A DNA stretch of 64,000 bases from Parolsenella catena (GTDB taxonomy: Bacteria; Actinomycetota; Coriobacteriia; Coriobacteriales; Atopobiaceae): contig NZ_AP019367.1 in assembly GCF_003966955.1 (NCBI RefSeq), positions 310,001-374,000 on the forward strand. The letters are read 5' to 3'. The translations under genes were made by a program, and so were the position numbers. The notes below the pieces were generated by a model. The model saw only the letters and a program-made list of their open reading frames with translations, ran no database searches and was not told the origin of the DNA. Below, in pieces: positions 42,193 to 51,243 of the stretch. Numbering within the stretch: position 1 is the first letter of the stretch; the number at the start of each line of letters is the position of its first letter.

Positions 42193-44475
42193 TTACTGCT
42201 CGTCGTCCTCGTCGCTCTCCTCGTTCAGGACGATGGGGTGGAACACGGCCGTGTCGCCACCGATGACGGAGTCCTCGACGGCGCGGGCCTCGTCGTCATG
42301 GGCCTTGCGCACCGCGGCGTCGAACAGGTCGATGTCCTCGTCCTGGTCGGGCTTGTCGGCGGAGGCGCCGGAGGCATGTTCCACGTAGGTGGCGTTGGCG
42401 CTCTCGATCTCATCGTGGACGTGGCGCACGCTCTCGGGCAGCTCCACGTACTGCAGCACGTGCTGACGCTTGGAGCGGGCGAACAGGGGCACGTACTCGA
42501 AGATGACGCTCGAGTTCTCCAGACCGTACCAGTGGGCCGGCGAGCCGCAGAACCTGCGGATGAGGTACTTGGCCATGATGATGTTGCGGTCGAACGCCGA
42601 GATGTCGGCCGAGCTCGAGGGCACCTTGCGGATGAGGCAGAAGCGGAAGTCTCCCACGGAGCTCTTCTTCTTGTAGATCGAGTACTTGTGGTGCTGCGGC
42701 GCGATCATGTTGTCGGCCACGAGCTTCTCGACGATCTGGTAGAGGTACTCGTTCACGCGCTGGTTCACGCGAAATCCCAGGCGGATCTGCACCTTGAACA
42801 GGAAGTTAGTCCCAAACGTGTTGATCGAGAACTCGTGGGTGTTGGGTTCGTCGGTCACCTGGATGTTCAGGAAGAAGTAGGCGCGGGCGCGCTTAGGGCG
42901 CTTGTCGAGGATGGAGTAGAGGATGTCTCGGTCGAGGTGGTCTGGGGAGGAGTCGTTGGTGAGAAACACCAGGTTGTCGGCGAGGTAGGGCAGCTCGTCG
43001 TCGGCGCGCAGCTCGGCAAGCTGGTCCACGTACTGGTCAACCGGCAGGTAGACGCTCTGCGTGCGCTCGATGGCCGTGCCACGGCGCCAGACGTACATCA
43101 CGGCGAAGATGAGCGCCGCGAGGATGACGGTCACGTAGCCGCCGTGCATGAACTTGGTGAGGCTCGAGAAGAAGAACGCGAACTCGAGCAGCATGAAGAA
43201 CGCGAGGAACGGGACGGCGAGGGCGTGCTTCCTGCGAATCTTCGAGAGATAGGTGAACAGCAGCAGCGTGGTCATGAGCATCGTGACGGTGATGGCCAGG
43301 CCGTACGCCGCCTCCATGTGCGAGGAGGTCTGGAAGAACAGCACGACGCCGATGCAGCTCACCCACATGATGTTGTTGACGAGCGGGATGTAGATCTGGC
43401 CCTTCGTCTCAGACGGGTAGGCGATGCGCATGTGCGGCATGAGGTTGAGGCGGATCGCCTCGGAGATGATGGAGTAGGAGCCCGTGATGAGCGCCTGGGA
43501 GGCGATGATGGCAGCGAACGTCGACAGCACGACGGCGAAGACGCGCACGGCCTCGGGCAGCATCTGGAAGAACGGGTTGAGCTCGGGGGTGGCGGCGAGC
43601 GCGGCGTTGCCGTTGTTCGCGAGGATCCAGGCGCCCTGGCCCAGGTAGTTGAGAATGAGACAGACCTTCACGAACGGCCAGGAGGCGTAGATGTTGGCCT
43701 TGCCCACGTGGCCCATGTCCGAGTAGAGGGCCTCGGCGCCGGTGGTGCACAGGAACACGTTGCCCAGCACCATGAGGCCGGCGTGGTTGAGGTTGCCGTT
43801 GAACAGGAACATGATGCCGCGCAGCGGGTTGAGCGCACGGAAGACGTTGAGGTCGGCGCCCACGTTGACGAGGCCCGTGATGCCCAGGTAGAGGAACCAC
43901 ACGGTCATGATGGGGCCGAACGCCTTGCCGATCGTGGAGGTGCCGGCGCGCTGCATGGCGAACAGCGCGCACAGGATGACGATGGTGATGAGCACCACGA
44001 TGCCCTGGTTGTCGCCGATGATCGCGTGGAAGAAGTCGATCGTGCGCAGGCCCTCGATGGCCGTGGTGACCGTGACGGCCGGCGTGAGGATGCCGTCTGC
44101 GAGCAGCGCGGCGCCGCCGATCATCGCCGGGATGATGAGCCACTTGCCGCAGCGCTTCACGAGGCTGTACAGGGCGAAGATGCCGCCCTCGTTGTGGTTA
44201 TCGGCCTTCATGGCCACGAGGACGTACTTGACCGTGGTGATGAGCGTCATCGTCCAGATGATGAGCGACAGCGCGCCGATGACGACGTCCTGGCTCATCG
44301 TGGTGAGGCCACCGTTGCCACTCATGATGGCCTTGAGCGTGTACATCGGGCTCGTGCCGATGTCTCCGTACACCACGCCGAGCGTGACGAGGATCATTGC
44401 GGCGGATAGCGGAATGCCGCCCTTGGGAGAGCGCTTCTTAGAAGCGGTCCTCTCTGCCGTTTGGGAAACTCCCAT
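42193..44475 (-). CDS. kup: Kup/Trk-type potassium uptake protein
   Basis: Potassium:proton symporter of 760 aa. The N-terminal ILVTLGVVYGDIGTSPMYTL and NEGGIFALYSL blocks and the later ALYSDMGHVG define the KUP family; about 12 helices are followed by a 260-residue cytoplasmic domain with ADELPYLADNLVFLTND, VQIRLGFRVNQRVNEYL and an acidic tail. ATG 44475 with AAGGAGAG upstream. The 230-bp leader was checked for the ydaO c-di-AMP riboswitch often found before such genes and none was seen. Confidence 0.94.
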   Translation of the reverse strand: MGVSQTAERTASKKRSPKGGIPLSAAMILVTLGVVYGDIGTSPMYTLKAIMSGNGGLTTMSQDVVIGALSLIIWTMTLITTVKYVLVAMKADNHNEGGIFALYSLVKRCGKWLIIPAMIGGAALLADGILTPAVTVTTAIEGLRTIDFFHAIIGDNQGIVVLITIVILCALFAMQRAGTSTIGKAFGPIMTVWFLYLGITGLVNVGADLNVFRALNPLRGIMFLFNGNLNHAGLMVLGNVFLCTTGAEALYSDMGHVGKANIYASWPFVKVCLILNYLGQGAWILANNGNAALAATPELNPFFQMLPEAVRVFAVVLSTFAAIIASQALITGSYSIISEAIRLNLMPHMRIAYPSETKGQIYIPLVNNIMWVSCIGVVLFFQTSSHMEAAYGLAITVTMLMTTLLLFTYLSKIRRKHALAVPFLAFFMLLEFAFFFSSLTKFMHGGYVTVILAALIFAVMYVWRRGTAIERTQSVYLPVDQYVDQLAELRADDELPYLADNLVFLTNDSSPDHLDRDILYSILDKRPKRARAYFFLNIQVTDEPNTHEFSINTFGTNFLFKVQIRLGFRVNQRVNEYLYQIVEKLVADNMIAPQHHKYSIYKKKSSVGDFRFCLIRKVPSSSADISAFDRNIIMAKYLIRRFCGSPAHWYGLENSSVIFEYVPLFARSKRQHVLQYVELPESVRHVHDEIESANATYVEHASGASADKPDQDEDIDLFDAAVRKAHDDEARAVEDSVIGGDTAVFHPIVLNEESDEDDEQ

Positions 44476-44597
44476 GTTCGTGTCTCTCCTTGAGACGGGG
44501 GCTTGCGCCCCGTGCCTGTGGAACCGGGTGGGCCCGGGCTTGCCTCGCGTGGCGGGGCGTTCACTCCATTCTGAACGAGCGCCCGTGCGCATGCAAA

Positions 44598-44636
44598 GGC
44601 TGCTTGGGCCTGACTGAAAGCCGAGCCCAGGCAGCC
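44598..44636 (-). terminator. Probable terminator after the rlmKL gene
   Basis: GGCTGCTTGGGC (44598-44609) and GCCCAGGCAGCC (44625-44636) pair with one mismatch, about 70 bp past the stop of the minus-strand rRNA methyltransferase. The minus-strand T-run is only TTT, so strength is uncertain. Confidence 0.55.
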
Positions 44637-44707
44637 TCAATTGGCATTATCGCGCCTACCGTGTGTGGGGTGGGCGGCGGTGGCGTGTACGCGTTGCATT
44701 TGCCCTG

Positions 44708-47644
44708 TTACCGGTTGGTTCTGCCGCCTTCGGTGGGACCGTCGTTGCGGCCGCGGTGGCCGCCGCCAAATTGCGACGGGCGCGGGCCGTTGCCCTGAAG
44801 GCGCGGCCTGCCGGCGCCGCCGTACTGCGAGGGCCTGGGACCGTTGCCCATGAGCGGGCGCATGGGACCCTGCGAGCGCGCGGTGTGCGGGCGCGGACCG
44901 TCCGGCCGTGCCGCGTCGTAGCGCGGGCGGTCGCCTCGGGCGTCGCGCGAGCCGGCGCCGTAGGGGCGAGCCGAGCCGCGGGAGTCATGCGGGCCTGCGC
45001 CGTAGGGACGGCCGGCGCCGTGGTTGCGCTCCTCGCGTCGGTCGGAGCCGTAGGGGCGGCTGGCGTTGCGGCTGCGCTCCTCGCGGCGGTCGGAGCCGTA
45101 GGGTCGGTCGCCACGTAGGCCATGCGGGCCGCGCTGACCCGCGTCGCGGTCGTCTCGCCTGCCCGCGCCGTAGCGGGGGCGTCCGCCTTGCGAGCCGTAG
45201 GGGCGCTCGTCGCGACGGGCCTCGTTGGCGCGCGAGTCGGGACGGGCCGGGGTGCGGCCGGCGCTGCCCTGGGCGCAGGCGGGAGCCGCGGACGTGGGGG
45301 CGCCCTCGGGCCTGGGCGTGCGCTTCACGAGGTAGACGTGATGGATCTTGGCGTTGCGCTTGAAGTCCTCGGGAATCGTGCCCTCCGTGACGTCTGCGAT
45401 CTGGACGCCGGCGCGGGCGAGCTTCTCGACGTCGGGCTCAAAGCCGCGCAGGTTGCACGAGAACAGGCACACGCCGTTTGCCGTGAGCAGGCGGGAGATG
45501 CCGATGAGCAGCTCGGCGTGGTCGCGCTGGACGTCGAAGACGTCGCGGCCCATGCGCTTGGAGTTGGAGAACGTGGGAGGGTCGCAGAAGACGAGGTCCC
45601 AGCGGTTGTACGTGTGGCGCTGCTCCGTGACCCAACGCACGACGTCGGCCTGGACAAACTCGTGGTCGCGGCCCGTGAAGCCATTGCGCTCCATGTTGCG
45701 CTCGGCCCAGTCCAGGTAGGTGCGGGAGAGGTCGACCGTCGTGGTGTGCTTGGCGCCGCCGTCCGCCGCGTAGCACGTCGCCGTGCCCGTGTAGGCAAAC
45801 AGGTTGAGGAAGCGCTTGGAGCCCAGCGTCTCCTTGGCCATCTCGCGCACGCGGGCGCGCACGTCTCGGTGGTCGAGGAACAGGCCCGTGTCGAGGCGCT
45901 CGGCGAGGTTGACCTCGAACGTGAGGCCGCCCTCGTCCACGAGGTGCGCCCCGGGGGCAAGCGCGAGGCGGTCGCGGCGGCTGCGGCGCTCCTCGGCCTT
46001 GCCCTCGTTGGCGTACTGCGAGCCGCCCTTGGCGCGGCGGCGCACGCGCAGGGTGACGTTGCCGGCGTCCACGCCCATGACGCGCGGGGCGATGGCGAGC
46101 ACGTCGAGCAGGCGGCGGTGCGCGAGCTCGTGATCGATGTCCTTGGGCGCGGCGTACTCCTGCACGACGAGCCATCGGGCATGGGCGTCTGCGCCGCGGG
46201 ACTGCTCGCTTGCCTCATACAGGTCGATGGCGACGGCGTAGTCGGGGAGGTCTGCGTCATAGATGCGGTAGCACGAGACGTCCTCGCGCCGCGCCCACTT
46301 GGCACGCAGCTTTGCGACCTTCGCGAGGCGGGCGGCGAACTGGTCTGACTGCGGCACCAGGACGGGAACCCTCGTGCCGTCCTTGAGCGTGACGGTGGCG
46401 CGGGCCGCGGGCGTCGCGGGTGCCTCGGCGTCGCTGGCGGCGAGCGCACGGCCCGCCTCGTAGGTGGTGATGTCTGCCGCGTCTCGGCCGAGGAAGGTCT
46501 CGAGCGAGCCCGTGGGCTCGAGCGAGAGCGCCGCCCCGAGGGTGGGGCCCTGCGCGAGCGCGACGATGCCCGCGCCCGCGGGCAGGGCGTCTGCGACGCA
46601 CGCGGCGAGCGAGATGGCCGCGACCTCGCGGGCGGGCTCGTCGGGCTCGAGCCACGAGAGGTCCACGGTGGCGAGCGTGCGCGCGGTCTCGGCTCCGGCA
46701 AGCGCGCTGGCGATCTCATCGGCCGAGCTCAGGTGCGTGAGCTTGGCCTCGATGCCGCTCGCGCGCAGCGCCGCGTTCGCGGCCGAGGCGGCCCCGCGGC
46801 GCGGGTCGACGGTTACGAGCGTGAGCTCGCCGGCCTTCTCGGCCCCGCGGGCGGCGCGCTCGTCTGCTTCTTCGAGCAGGGCGTCCCAGGCCTTCTCGTC
46901 GTGGCCGAGCCAGCCAGTGAAGCCCCAGCGGCTTCGCAGCAGCCCGGGCGCGCGGTCGAGTGCGATGCCGGCGGCCTCGGAGACGAGCATGCCAGAGCCC
47001 GAGAACGCCGCGACGAGCGTGGGCGAGCCGTGGCGCACGAGGCGGTGCCACGCGCCGGCGGCGAGCATGGCGGCGGCGTAGTCCGGGCGCATGCCGCCCA
47101 GGCCGTCGTCTGCGGCGCGCCTTGAGGTGCCGCGGCGGAACAGCGGGTCTCCCGACAGGTCGATGCCGCAGGTCATGCGGTTGTTGCGCACGCGGACGAC
47201 GATGGTGACGTCGGGGTTTCTGGTCTCCACGCTCGGGCGGGCTCCGAGCTTTGCCTGCAGGCGGTCGCACACGGCGTCCTTGGCGCGCAGGGCTATGAAC
47301 TGGGTGTTCCTCAGCTCGTTGTTCGTACCGTGCGCGTCGACGGCAAACGTCGAGGTGAGCGCGATGTGGTTCTCCCACGGCAGCTCGTAGAGGCCTTCGT
47401 AGAGCTCGTCGGCGTCTGCGGAGGCGGCGTGGCTCAGCACGAGGACGACGCGTGAGGCGATGCGGCTCCACAGGCAGGCGCGGTAGGCGGTCTCAAGGTT
47501 GCCGGAGAAGGCCACCTGGCCGTGGAGCGCTCGGACTCCCTCCGCGCCGAGGCTTGCGAGCTCGCCGGCCAGCAGCTGCTCGAACCCCTTGGGGCAGGTT
47601 GCGAAGAACTCGAGCGCCGTGCTCGGTGCCTGCGTGTCAGTCAT
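44708..47644 (-). CDS. rlmKL: 23S rRNA (guanine) methyltransferase RlmKL with long Arg/Gly-rich tail
   Basis: Bifunctional enzyme of 978 aa for m2G2445 and m7G2069-type methylation of 23S rRNA. The N-terminal THUMP region (FFATCPKGFEQLLAGEL), RlmL domain (DPLFRRGTSRRAADDG, LVAAFSGSGMLVSEAAGIA) and RlmK domain (RFLNLFAYTGTATCYAADGGAK, LVFCDPPTFSNSKRMG) are in order. From about residue 790 a disordered tail of roughly 180 residues carries repeated RPYGSDRREER- and RPYGAG-type units and ends in GGHRGRN-like sequence, an RGG-like RNA-binding tail rarely seen on this enzyme. ATG 47644 with GAGAGGTG upstream. Confidence 0.92.
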   Translation of the reverse strand: MTDTQAPSTALEFFATCPKGFEQLLAGELASLGAEGVRALHGQVAFSGNLETAYRACLWSRIASRVVLVLSHAASADADELYEGLYELPWENHIALTSTFAVDAHGTNNELRNTQFIALRAKDAVCDRLQAKLGARPSVETRNPDVTIVVRVRNNRMTCGIDLSGDPLFRRGTSRRAADDGLGGMRPDYAAAMLAAGAWHRLVRHGSPTLVAAFSGSGMLVSEAAGIALDRAPGLLRSRWGFTGWLGHDEKAWDALLEEADERAARGAEKAGELTLVTVDPRRGAASAANAALRASGIEAKLTHLSSADEIASALAGAETARTLATVDLSWLEPDEPAREVAAISLAACVADALPAGAGIVALAQGPTLGAALSLEPTGSLETFLGRDAADITTYEAGRALAASDAEAPATPAARATVTLKDGTRVPVLVPQSDQFAARLAKVAKLRAKWARREDVSCYRIYDADLPDYAVAIDLYEASEQSRGADAHARWLVVQEYAAPKDIDHELAHRRLLDVLAIAPRVMGVDAGNVTLRVRRRAKGGSQYANEGKAEERRSRRDRLALAPGAHLVDEGGLTFEVNLAERLDTGLFLDHRDVRARVREMAKETLGSKRFLNLFAYTGTATCYAADGGAKHTTTVDLSRTYLDWAERNMERNGFTGRDHEFVQADVVRWVTEQRHTYNRWDLVFCDPPTFSNSKRMGRDVFDVQRDHAELLIGISRLLTANGVCLFSCNLRGFEPDVEKLARAGVQIADVTEGTIPEDFKRNAKIHHVYLVKRTPRPEGAPTSAAPACAQGSAGRTPARPDSRANEARRDERPYGSQGGRPRYGAGRRDDRDAGQRGPHGLRGDRPYGSDRREERSRNASRPYGSDRREERNHGAGRPYGAGPHDSRGSARPYGAGSRDARGDRPRYDAARPDGPRPHTARSQGPMRPLMGNGPRPSQYGGAGRPRLQGNGPRPSQFGGGHRGRNDGPTEGGRTNR

Positions 47645-47796
47645 GTCAATCACCTCTCGGGTCACCATTTGCCCGTCATGGCGCGTGGGCCGGGTGGCGG
47701 GGCATGTTGCACCGGCTGGTCCGCGCGCGGGAATACACTGCGCTCCAGCCTAGCGTAGCTGCCCGTTTGGTCGTGGCGCCCCTTGGCCCCTTCGCA

Positions 47797-47832
47797 TAAA
47801 AAACGCGCCATGCCGCAGGTGGCATGGCGCGT
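47797..47832 (-). terminator. Rho-independent terminator of cysK
   Basis: ACGCGCCATGCC (47803-47814) pairs with GGCATGGCGCGT (47821-47832); on the minus strand the stem is followed by TTTTTTATG. It lies just past the cysK stop. Confidence 0.9.
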
Positions 47833-47911
47833 AGGTCCCAGGAGAGGAGGGGCGGCTGCTTTTGGCGCGGGGACGCCGGGCGTTGCGGCGCGGGGACGCC
47901 GCAGGTGCCCG

Positions 47912-48838
47912 CTACAGGTCCATGGACAGGTAACGCTCGCCCGTGTCGGGCAGGATGGCGACGACGGTCTTGCCGGCGAACTCGGGGCGCGAGGCCACGG
48001 CGAGCGCGGCGAACGCGGCGGCGCCGGAGGAGATGCCCACGAGCACGCCGGCCTTGGCGGCGAGCTCGGCGCGCTCGGCGATGGCGTCGGCGCTGGCGAC
48101 GGGCAGGACCTCATCGACGACCTCGCGCTTGAAGTTCTCGGGCTCAAAGCCCGCGCCGATGCCCTGGATCTTGTGGCCGCCGGGCTTGCCGCCGGACAGC
48201 ACGGGGTTCTCGGCCGGCTCAACGGCGACGGCGCGGACGCTCGGCTTGTGCTCCTTGAGGAACTTGGCGGTGCCGGAGATGGTGCCGCCCGTGCCCACGC
48301 CGGCGACGATGGCGTCAACGGCGCCCTCGGTGTCGGCCCAGACCTCGGGGCCGGTGGTCTCGTAGTGGGCGCGGGGGTTGGCGGGGTTGGTGAACTGTCC
48401 GGCCACGATGCTGTTGGGCGTGGATTCGTGCAGCTCGTTGGCCTTGGCGATGGCGCCCTTCATGCCCTCCGAGCCGGGGGTGAGCACAATCTGCGCACCA
48501 TAGGAGGCGGCGAGCTTGCGGCGCTCGACGCTCATGGTCTCGGGCATGGTGAGGATCATCTTGTAGCCGCGGGCCGCGGTGAGCATGGCGAGGCCGACGC
48601 CGGTGTTGCCGCTCGTGGGCTCGATGACGGTGCCGCCGGGCTGGAGCTCGCCGGACGCCTCGGCCGCGTCGAGCATGTAGCGGGCGACGCGGTCCTTGAC
48701 GGAGCCGCCGGGGTTCGTGGCCTCGTACTTGCCCAGGACGCGGGCGCCGTTGGCGCGGACGTCCTCGGGCAGCAGCGCGGAGAGGTCGATGAGGGGGGTG
48801 GAGCCAATGAGGGCCTCGACGTGGTTGGCGACGTGCAT
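47912..48838 (-). CDS. cysK: Cysteine synthase (O-acetylserine sulfhydrylase)
   Basis: PLP enzyme of 308 aa making cysteine from O-acetylserine and sulfide. The Schiff-base lysine is in NPGGSVKDRVARYML, the substrate loop is EPTSGNTGVGLA, and the PLP phosphate site is GVGTGGTISGTAKFLKE. C-terminal ILPDTGERYLSMDL is typical. AAGGAGG precedes the ATG. Monocistronic, with its own promoter region and terminator. No cysE is in the window. Confidence 0.95.
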   Translation of the reverse strand: MHVANHVEALIGSTPLIDLSALLPEDVRANGARVLGKYEATNPGGSVKDRVARYMLDAAEASGELQPGGTVIEPTSGNTGVGLAMLTAARGYKMILTMPETMSVERRKLAASYGAQIVLTPGSEGMKGAIAKANELHESTPNSIVAGQFTNPANPRAHYETTGPEVWADTEGAVDAIVAGVGTGGTISGTAKFLKEHKPSVRAVAVEPAENPVLSGGKPGGHKIQGIGAGFEPENFKREVVDEVLPVASADAIAERAELAAKAGVLVGISSGAAAFAALAVASRPEFAGKTVVAILPDTGERYLSMDL

Positions 48839-48954
48839 GGGATGCCTCCTTGTGGTGGCGGGGCGCTTTGCCCCTGGCTGGCGGACGGGTTTGGCGTGCT
48901 TTTGCGTGGGCCGTCCATGTGGTGGGCCGGAGGTGCCTCCGGCTCGTTGGCGAT

Positions 48955-49008
48955 AGTATGCCACTTTTAAACCAACTAAACCAGTAGGAATTTATGAATT
49001 ACTGGTTT
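48955..49008 (-). promoter_or_regulatory. cysK promoter with overlapping inverted repeat
   Basis: On the minus strand CATACT (plus 48955-48960) lies 17 bp from a weak TGGTTT -35 (plus 48978-48983). An exact inverted repeat AAACCAGTA/TACTGGTTT (48978-48986 and 49000-49008) covers that -35, a good position for a repressor or activator site. CATACT is the same -10 hexamer proposed for nadA. Confidence 0.5.
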
Positions 49009-49019
49009 TCGTTCGTCTT

Positions 49020-49080
49020 GGGGCGTTGCTGCGGGCTTTTGCGACCCGTGGGGCGTTGCTGCGGGCTTTTGCGGACCCGT
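49020..49080. repeat. Tandem duplication of about 30 bp
   Basis: GGGGCGTTGCTGCGGGCTTT continues identically for 24 bases in two adjacent units (49020-49049 and 49050-49080) that differ by one inserted G before ACCCGT. It looks like a recent slippage duplication in the cysK upstream gap. No coding role is supported. Confidence 0.75.
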
Positions 49081-49083
49081 CTG

Positions 49084-49276
49084 TGTCATAAAACCAATCG
49101 TTTGTGCGATGGTGGGCTTGGCTGCGTCTTCGTCGGGTCTCTTGTGCGTTCTGTTCCTGAACGAAAATGGAATAATGTTCGGAAACTAGCTGACGGAAGC
49201 GCCTGGGATTGCCCACTCTTTCCGTTGGCACATAGCCGGAAGCGTCTCTAGCGCACTCATGATTGGTTTTGTGACA
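49084..49276. repeat. Paired inverted 25-bp motif, copy 2
   Basis: TGTCATAAAACCA...TGTGCG (49084-49108, plus) and TGTCACAAAACCA...AGTGCG (49252-49276, minus) match at 20 of 25 positions and face each other over 143 bp. It is the same motif as at 36789-37013. From 49277 to 49502 the gap continues with AT-rich sequence near 49440-49480 and no recognised signal. Confidence 0.65.
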
Positions 49277-49502
49277 TTCTGGCGTGGCATGAGGGGCCGC
49301 GCGGCCGACTTGGGCCGGCATTCTGGGGATTGTCGCCGCTCATGTTGGCACCTCCCTGGCCCGGATTCCCGCTTTCAACGCCTGGCACCATCTATATGTG
49401 GCGAATTGTGACAAGGCGATTTCAAAGTACTGGGTCTCCGGTAATTATTAAACCCCGGGCATTATCTTTTAAATTCTTTTAAGGGAGAGAAACGGGGGCG
49501 CG

Positions 49503-49751
49503 GTGGGCAAGAGCGAGAACAAGCGCAGAGGGCGTCCGACGAGTCTGGCGCGCCAGCTCGCCAGAGACTACGTGAGCTCGCCCGATGCCTCGGCTCCCGC
49601 CCGGCTGGCGCTTGACGCTGACGTTGCGTGCATGACGGATGACCCAGTCAGCCTCAAGCTCCTCATCGGGGACCTTCAGTTTGAGAACGACCTGCTGCGT
49701 GGCATCATCGACCACGGCGGGGGAACGTCCTCCATCCTCGGGGAGTATTAG
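49503..49751 (+). CDS. Small hypothetical protein, possibly a transposase-OrfA relic
   Basis: GTG-initiated frame of 82 aa preceded by GGGAGAGAAACGGGGG. The N-terminus is basic (GKSENKRRGRPTSLARQLARD) and the C-terminus is a short amphipathic helix (LKLLIGDLQFENDLLRGIIDH) like the leucine-zipper end of IS3-type OrfA proteins, but no OrfB or terminal repeats follow. It sits behind an AT-rich, repeat-bearing gap. Reality of the gene is likely but its function is unknown. Confidence 0.5.
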   Translation: MGKSENKRRGRPTSLARQLARDYVSSPDASAPARLALDADVACMTDDPVSLKLLIGDLQFENDLLRGIIDHGGGTSSILGEY

Positions 49752-49790
49752 CCGTGCTCGCGAGGCGCAAGGCGCAAGCAGCCCGCCCGC

Positions 49791-51029
49791 CTAGCGCGCC
49801 TCGAGCGTTCCGATGAGCGCGAGGTGGTCGGTGCCGGCCACGTGTGCGGTCTCCAGCGAGCTCACGACGATTCCCGACCCGCTCGAGTACACGATGTGGT
49901 CGATCTCCACGAGCGGCGGTACGATGCCGTTCGCCGGGTAGGTCATGTGGACCCCCTCGCCAGACGCCTCGCCGGCGTCCTCGAACGTCGTACCGAGAAG
50001 CGAGCGAAAGCTCGCGTGGTCCCACGTGGAGTTGAAGTCCCCCATGATGAGGTAGGCGTGTCCGTAGTCTGACAGCGACCCTATGACGGAGAGCCCCTCG
50101 TCCCACAGGTCCTGGGCGCCGCGCACGGGAGAGTTGGGGTGAACGCTCACGATGCGGACGGTCGTGCCGCCCACCTGCACGCTCGCGGCGGGCATGGAGC
50201 TCGTGTCGATCGGCAGCAGGTTACGCGAGACGTCCGCCTGCGGCGCTGCCGTCCAGATGCCGTTGCGCCCGCCGTTGCTGATGGCCGAGGCACCCTCGGA
50301 CACCACGTGGTAGGGGAGCAGCTCGTCGATGCCGGCGCGCTCGAGGTCCTCCACCATGCCGTCCGTGAGCTCCTGCAGGCAGAGAACCTCGACGTGTCTC
50401 TCGCGGACGAGTGACACGACCTGGGCGGCGCTTGCCTGGCCGTTGTAGGTGTTGAGCGTCATCACGCGCGCATAGGCGTCGTCCGTGGTGGGGCTCGCGG
50501 CCACGGCCGCCTGGGCCTCGGCCGAGACGCGCTGCCTGCCAACGAGATAGCCGGCGTGCCAGGAGCCGTTCACGGCAAGCGCGAGAAGGCAGACGAGCGC
50601 AAGGACACGCCTGTGCCACAGCATGGCGAGGACGAGGCAGATGACGCTGGGGACGACCGCCACGAGGACGAACGAGACGAGCTCCGGCACGGCGGGCCCG
50701 CTCGCCATCGAGCTCGGCAGCGTCCGGAGCGCGAGAAGGGCGACAACGGCCGCCATCACGATCCAGAGCAGCGTGGACAGGCAGCCGTGACGCGCGCGGC
50801 CGCGCCAACGAGAGCCGGTTGGCGCCTGCGGCGGCGTGCCATCCATGTGGCTCCGGTCGTCCTGCGGCGCGCTTGCGCTACCGTGCCGCGAGGCCTGCGC
50901 GCGCGGGCGGCGGCGCAGGGGCGCGGCCGGCGATCCCTTGGGGACGTAGGGGTTCTGCTGCGGGGGAGAGGGGACGGCTCGGCGCGGCGCGCCCGGCTGC
51001 GTGCTCGTGTCATATGGTGAGCGTGACAT
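49791..51029 (-). CDS. Membrane-anchored endonuclease/exonuclease/phosphatase-family protein
   Basis: Protein of 412 aa. A proline- and arginine-rich cytoplasmic N-terminus of about 80 residues precedes three hydrophobic helices (STLLWIVMAAVVALLAL, VSFVLVAVVPSVICLVLAM, VLALVCLLALAVNG). The C-terminal 220 residues are an EEP domain with VMTLNTYNG, LCLQEL, GDFNSTWDH, EIDHIVYS and GTDHLAL, the metal- and phosphate-binding motifs. Topology predicts the catalytic domain outside the cell; substrates could be phosphodiesters, nucleic acid or lipid head groups. ATG with GAGAGG upstream. Confidence 0.87.
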   Translation of the reverse strand: MSRSPYDTSTQPGAPRRAVPSPPQQNPYVPKGSPAAPLRRRPRAQASRHGSASAPQDDRSHMDGTPPQAPTGSRWRGRARHGCLSTLLWIVMAAVVALLALRTLPSSMASGPAVPELVSFVLVAVVPSVICLVLAMLWHRRVLALVCLLALAVNGSWHAGYLVGRQRVSAEAQAAVAASPTTDDAYARVMTLNTYNGQASAAQVVSLVRERHVEVLCLQELTDGMVEDLERAGIDELLPYHVVSEGASAISNGGRNGIWTAAPQADVSRNLLPIDTSSMPAASVQVGGTTVRIVSVHPNSPVRGAQDLWDEGLSVIGSLSDYGHAYLIMGDFNSTWDHASFRSLLGTTFEDAGEASGEGVHMTYPANGIVPPLVEIDHIVYSSGSGIVVSSLETAHVAGTDHLALIGTLEAR

Positions 51030-51149
51030 GCCTCTCCTCTCGTGTGCGCCCCTATCCTAGCGGCAGTAAGGCCGCCGACCCGTAACCCCGACGAAATCGC
51101 CGCACACCAAATGTGTGCCCGCCGTGCGCATCGCCCGACGTCTGCCGGC

Positions 51150-51189
51150 TATTGCTCACATTGTGCAATACTGCTCAGGCTGTGCAATA
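51150..51189. promoter_or_regulatory. Two overlapping 21-bp palindromic operators before the TetR gene
   Basis: Site 1 (51150-51170) is TATTGC...GCAATA and site 2 (51169-51189) is TACTGC...GCAATA; each has eight of ten half-site positions paired and they share two bases. They end 54 bp before the TetR start, so autoregulation of the TetR-dehydratase operon is likely. Confidence 0.65.
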
Positions 51190-51243
51190 ACTATCCATGG
51201 CCGCCAGCGCATGCAGGCGGCCAGCCAACGCAAGGAGGTCCGC

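Noticed and set aside
44476-44707. A c-di-AMP riboswitch before kup.
   Set aside because: The leader was read on the minus strand and none of the conserved ydaO-type blocks could be found.
45122-46348. Plus-strand 408-codon frame opposite rlmKL.
   Set aside because: Antisense of conserved RlmK/RlmL motifs, without domain content of its own.
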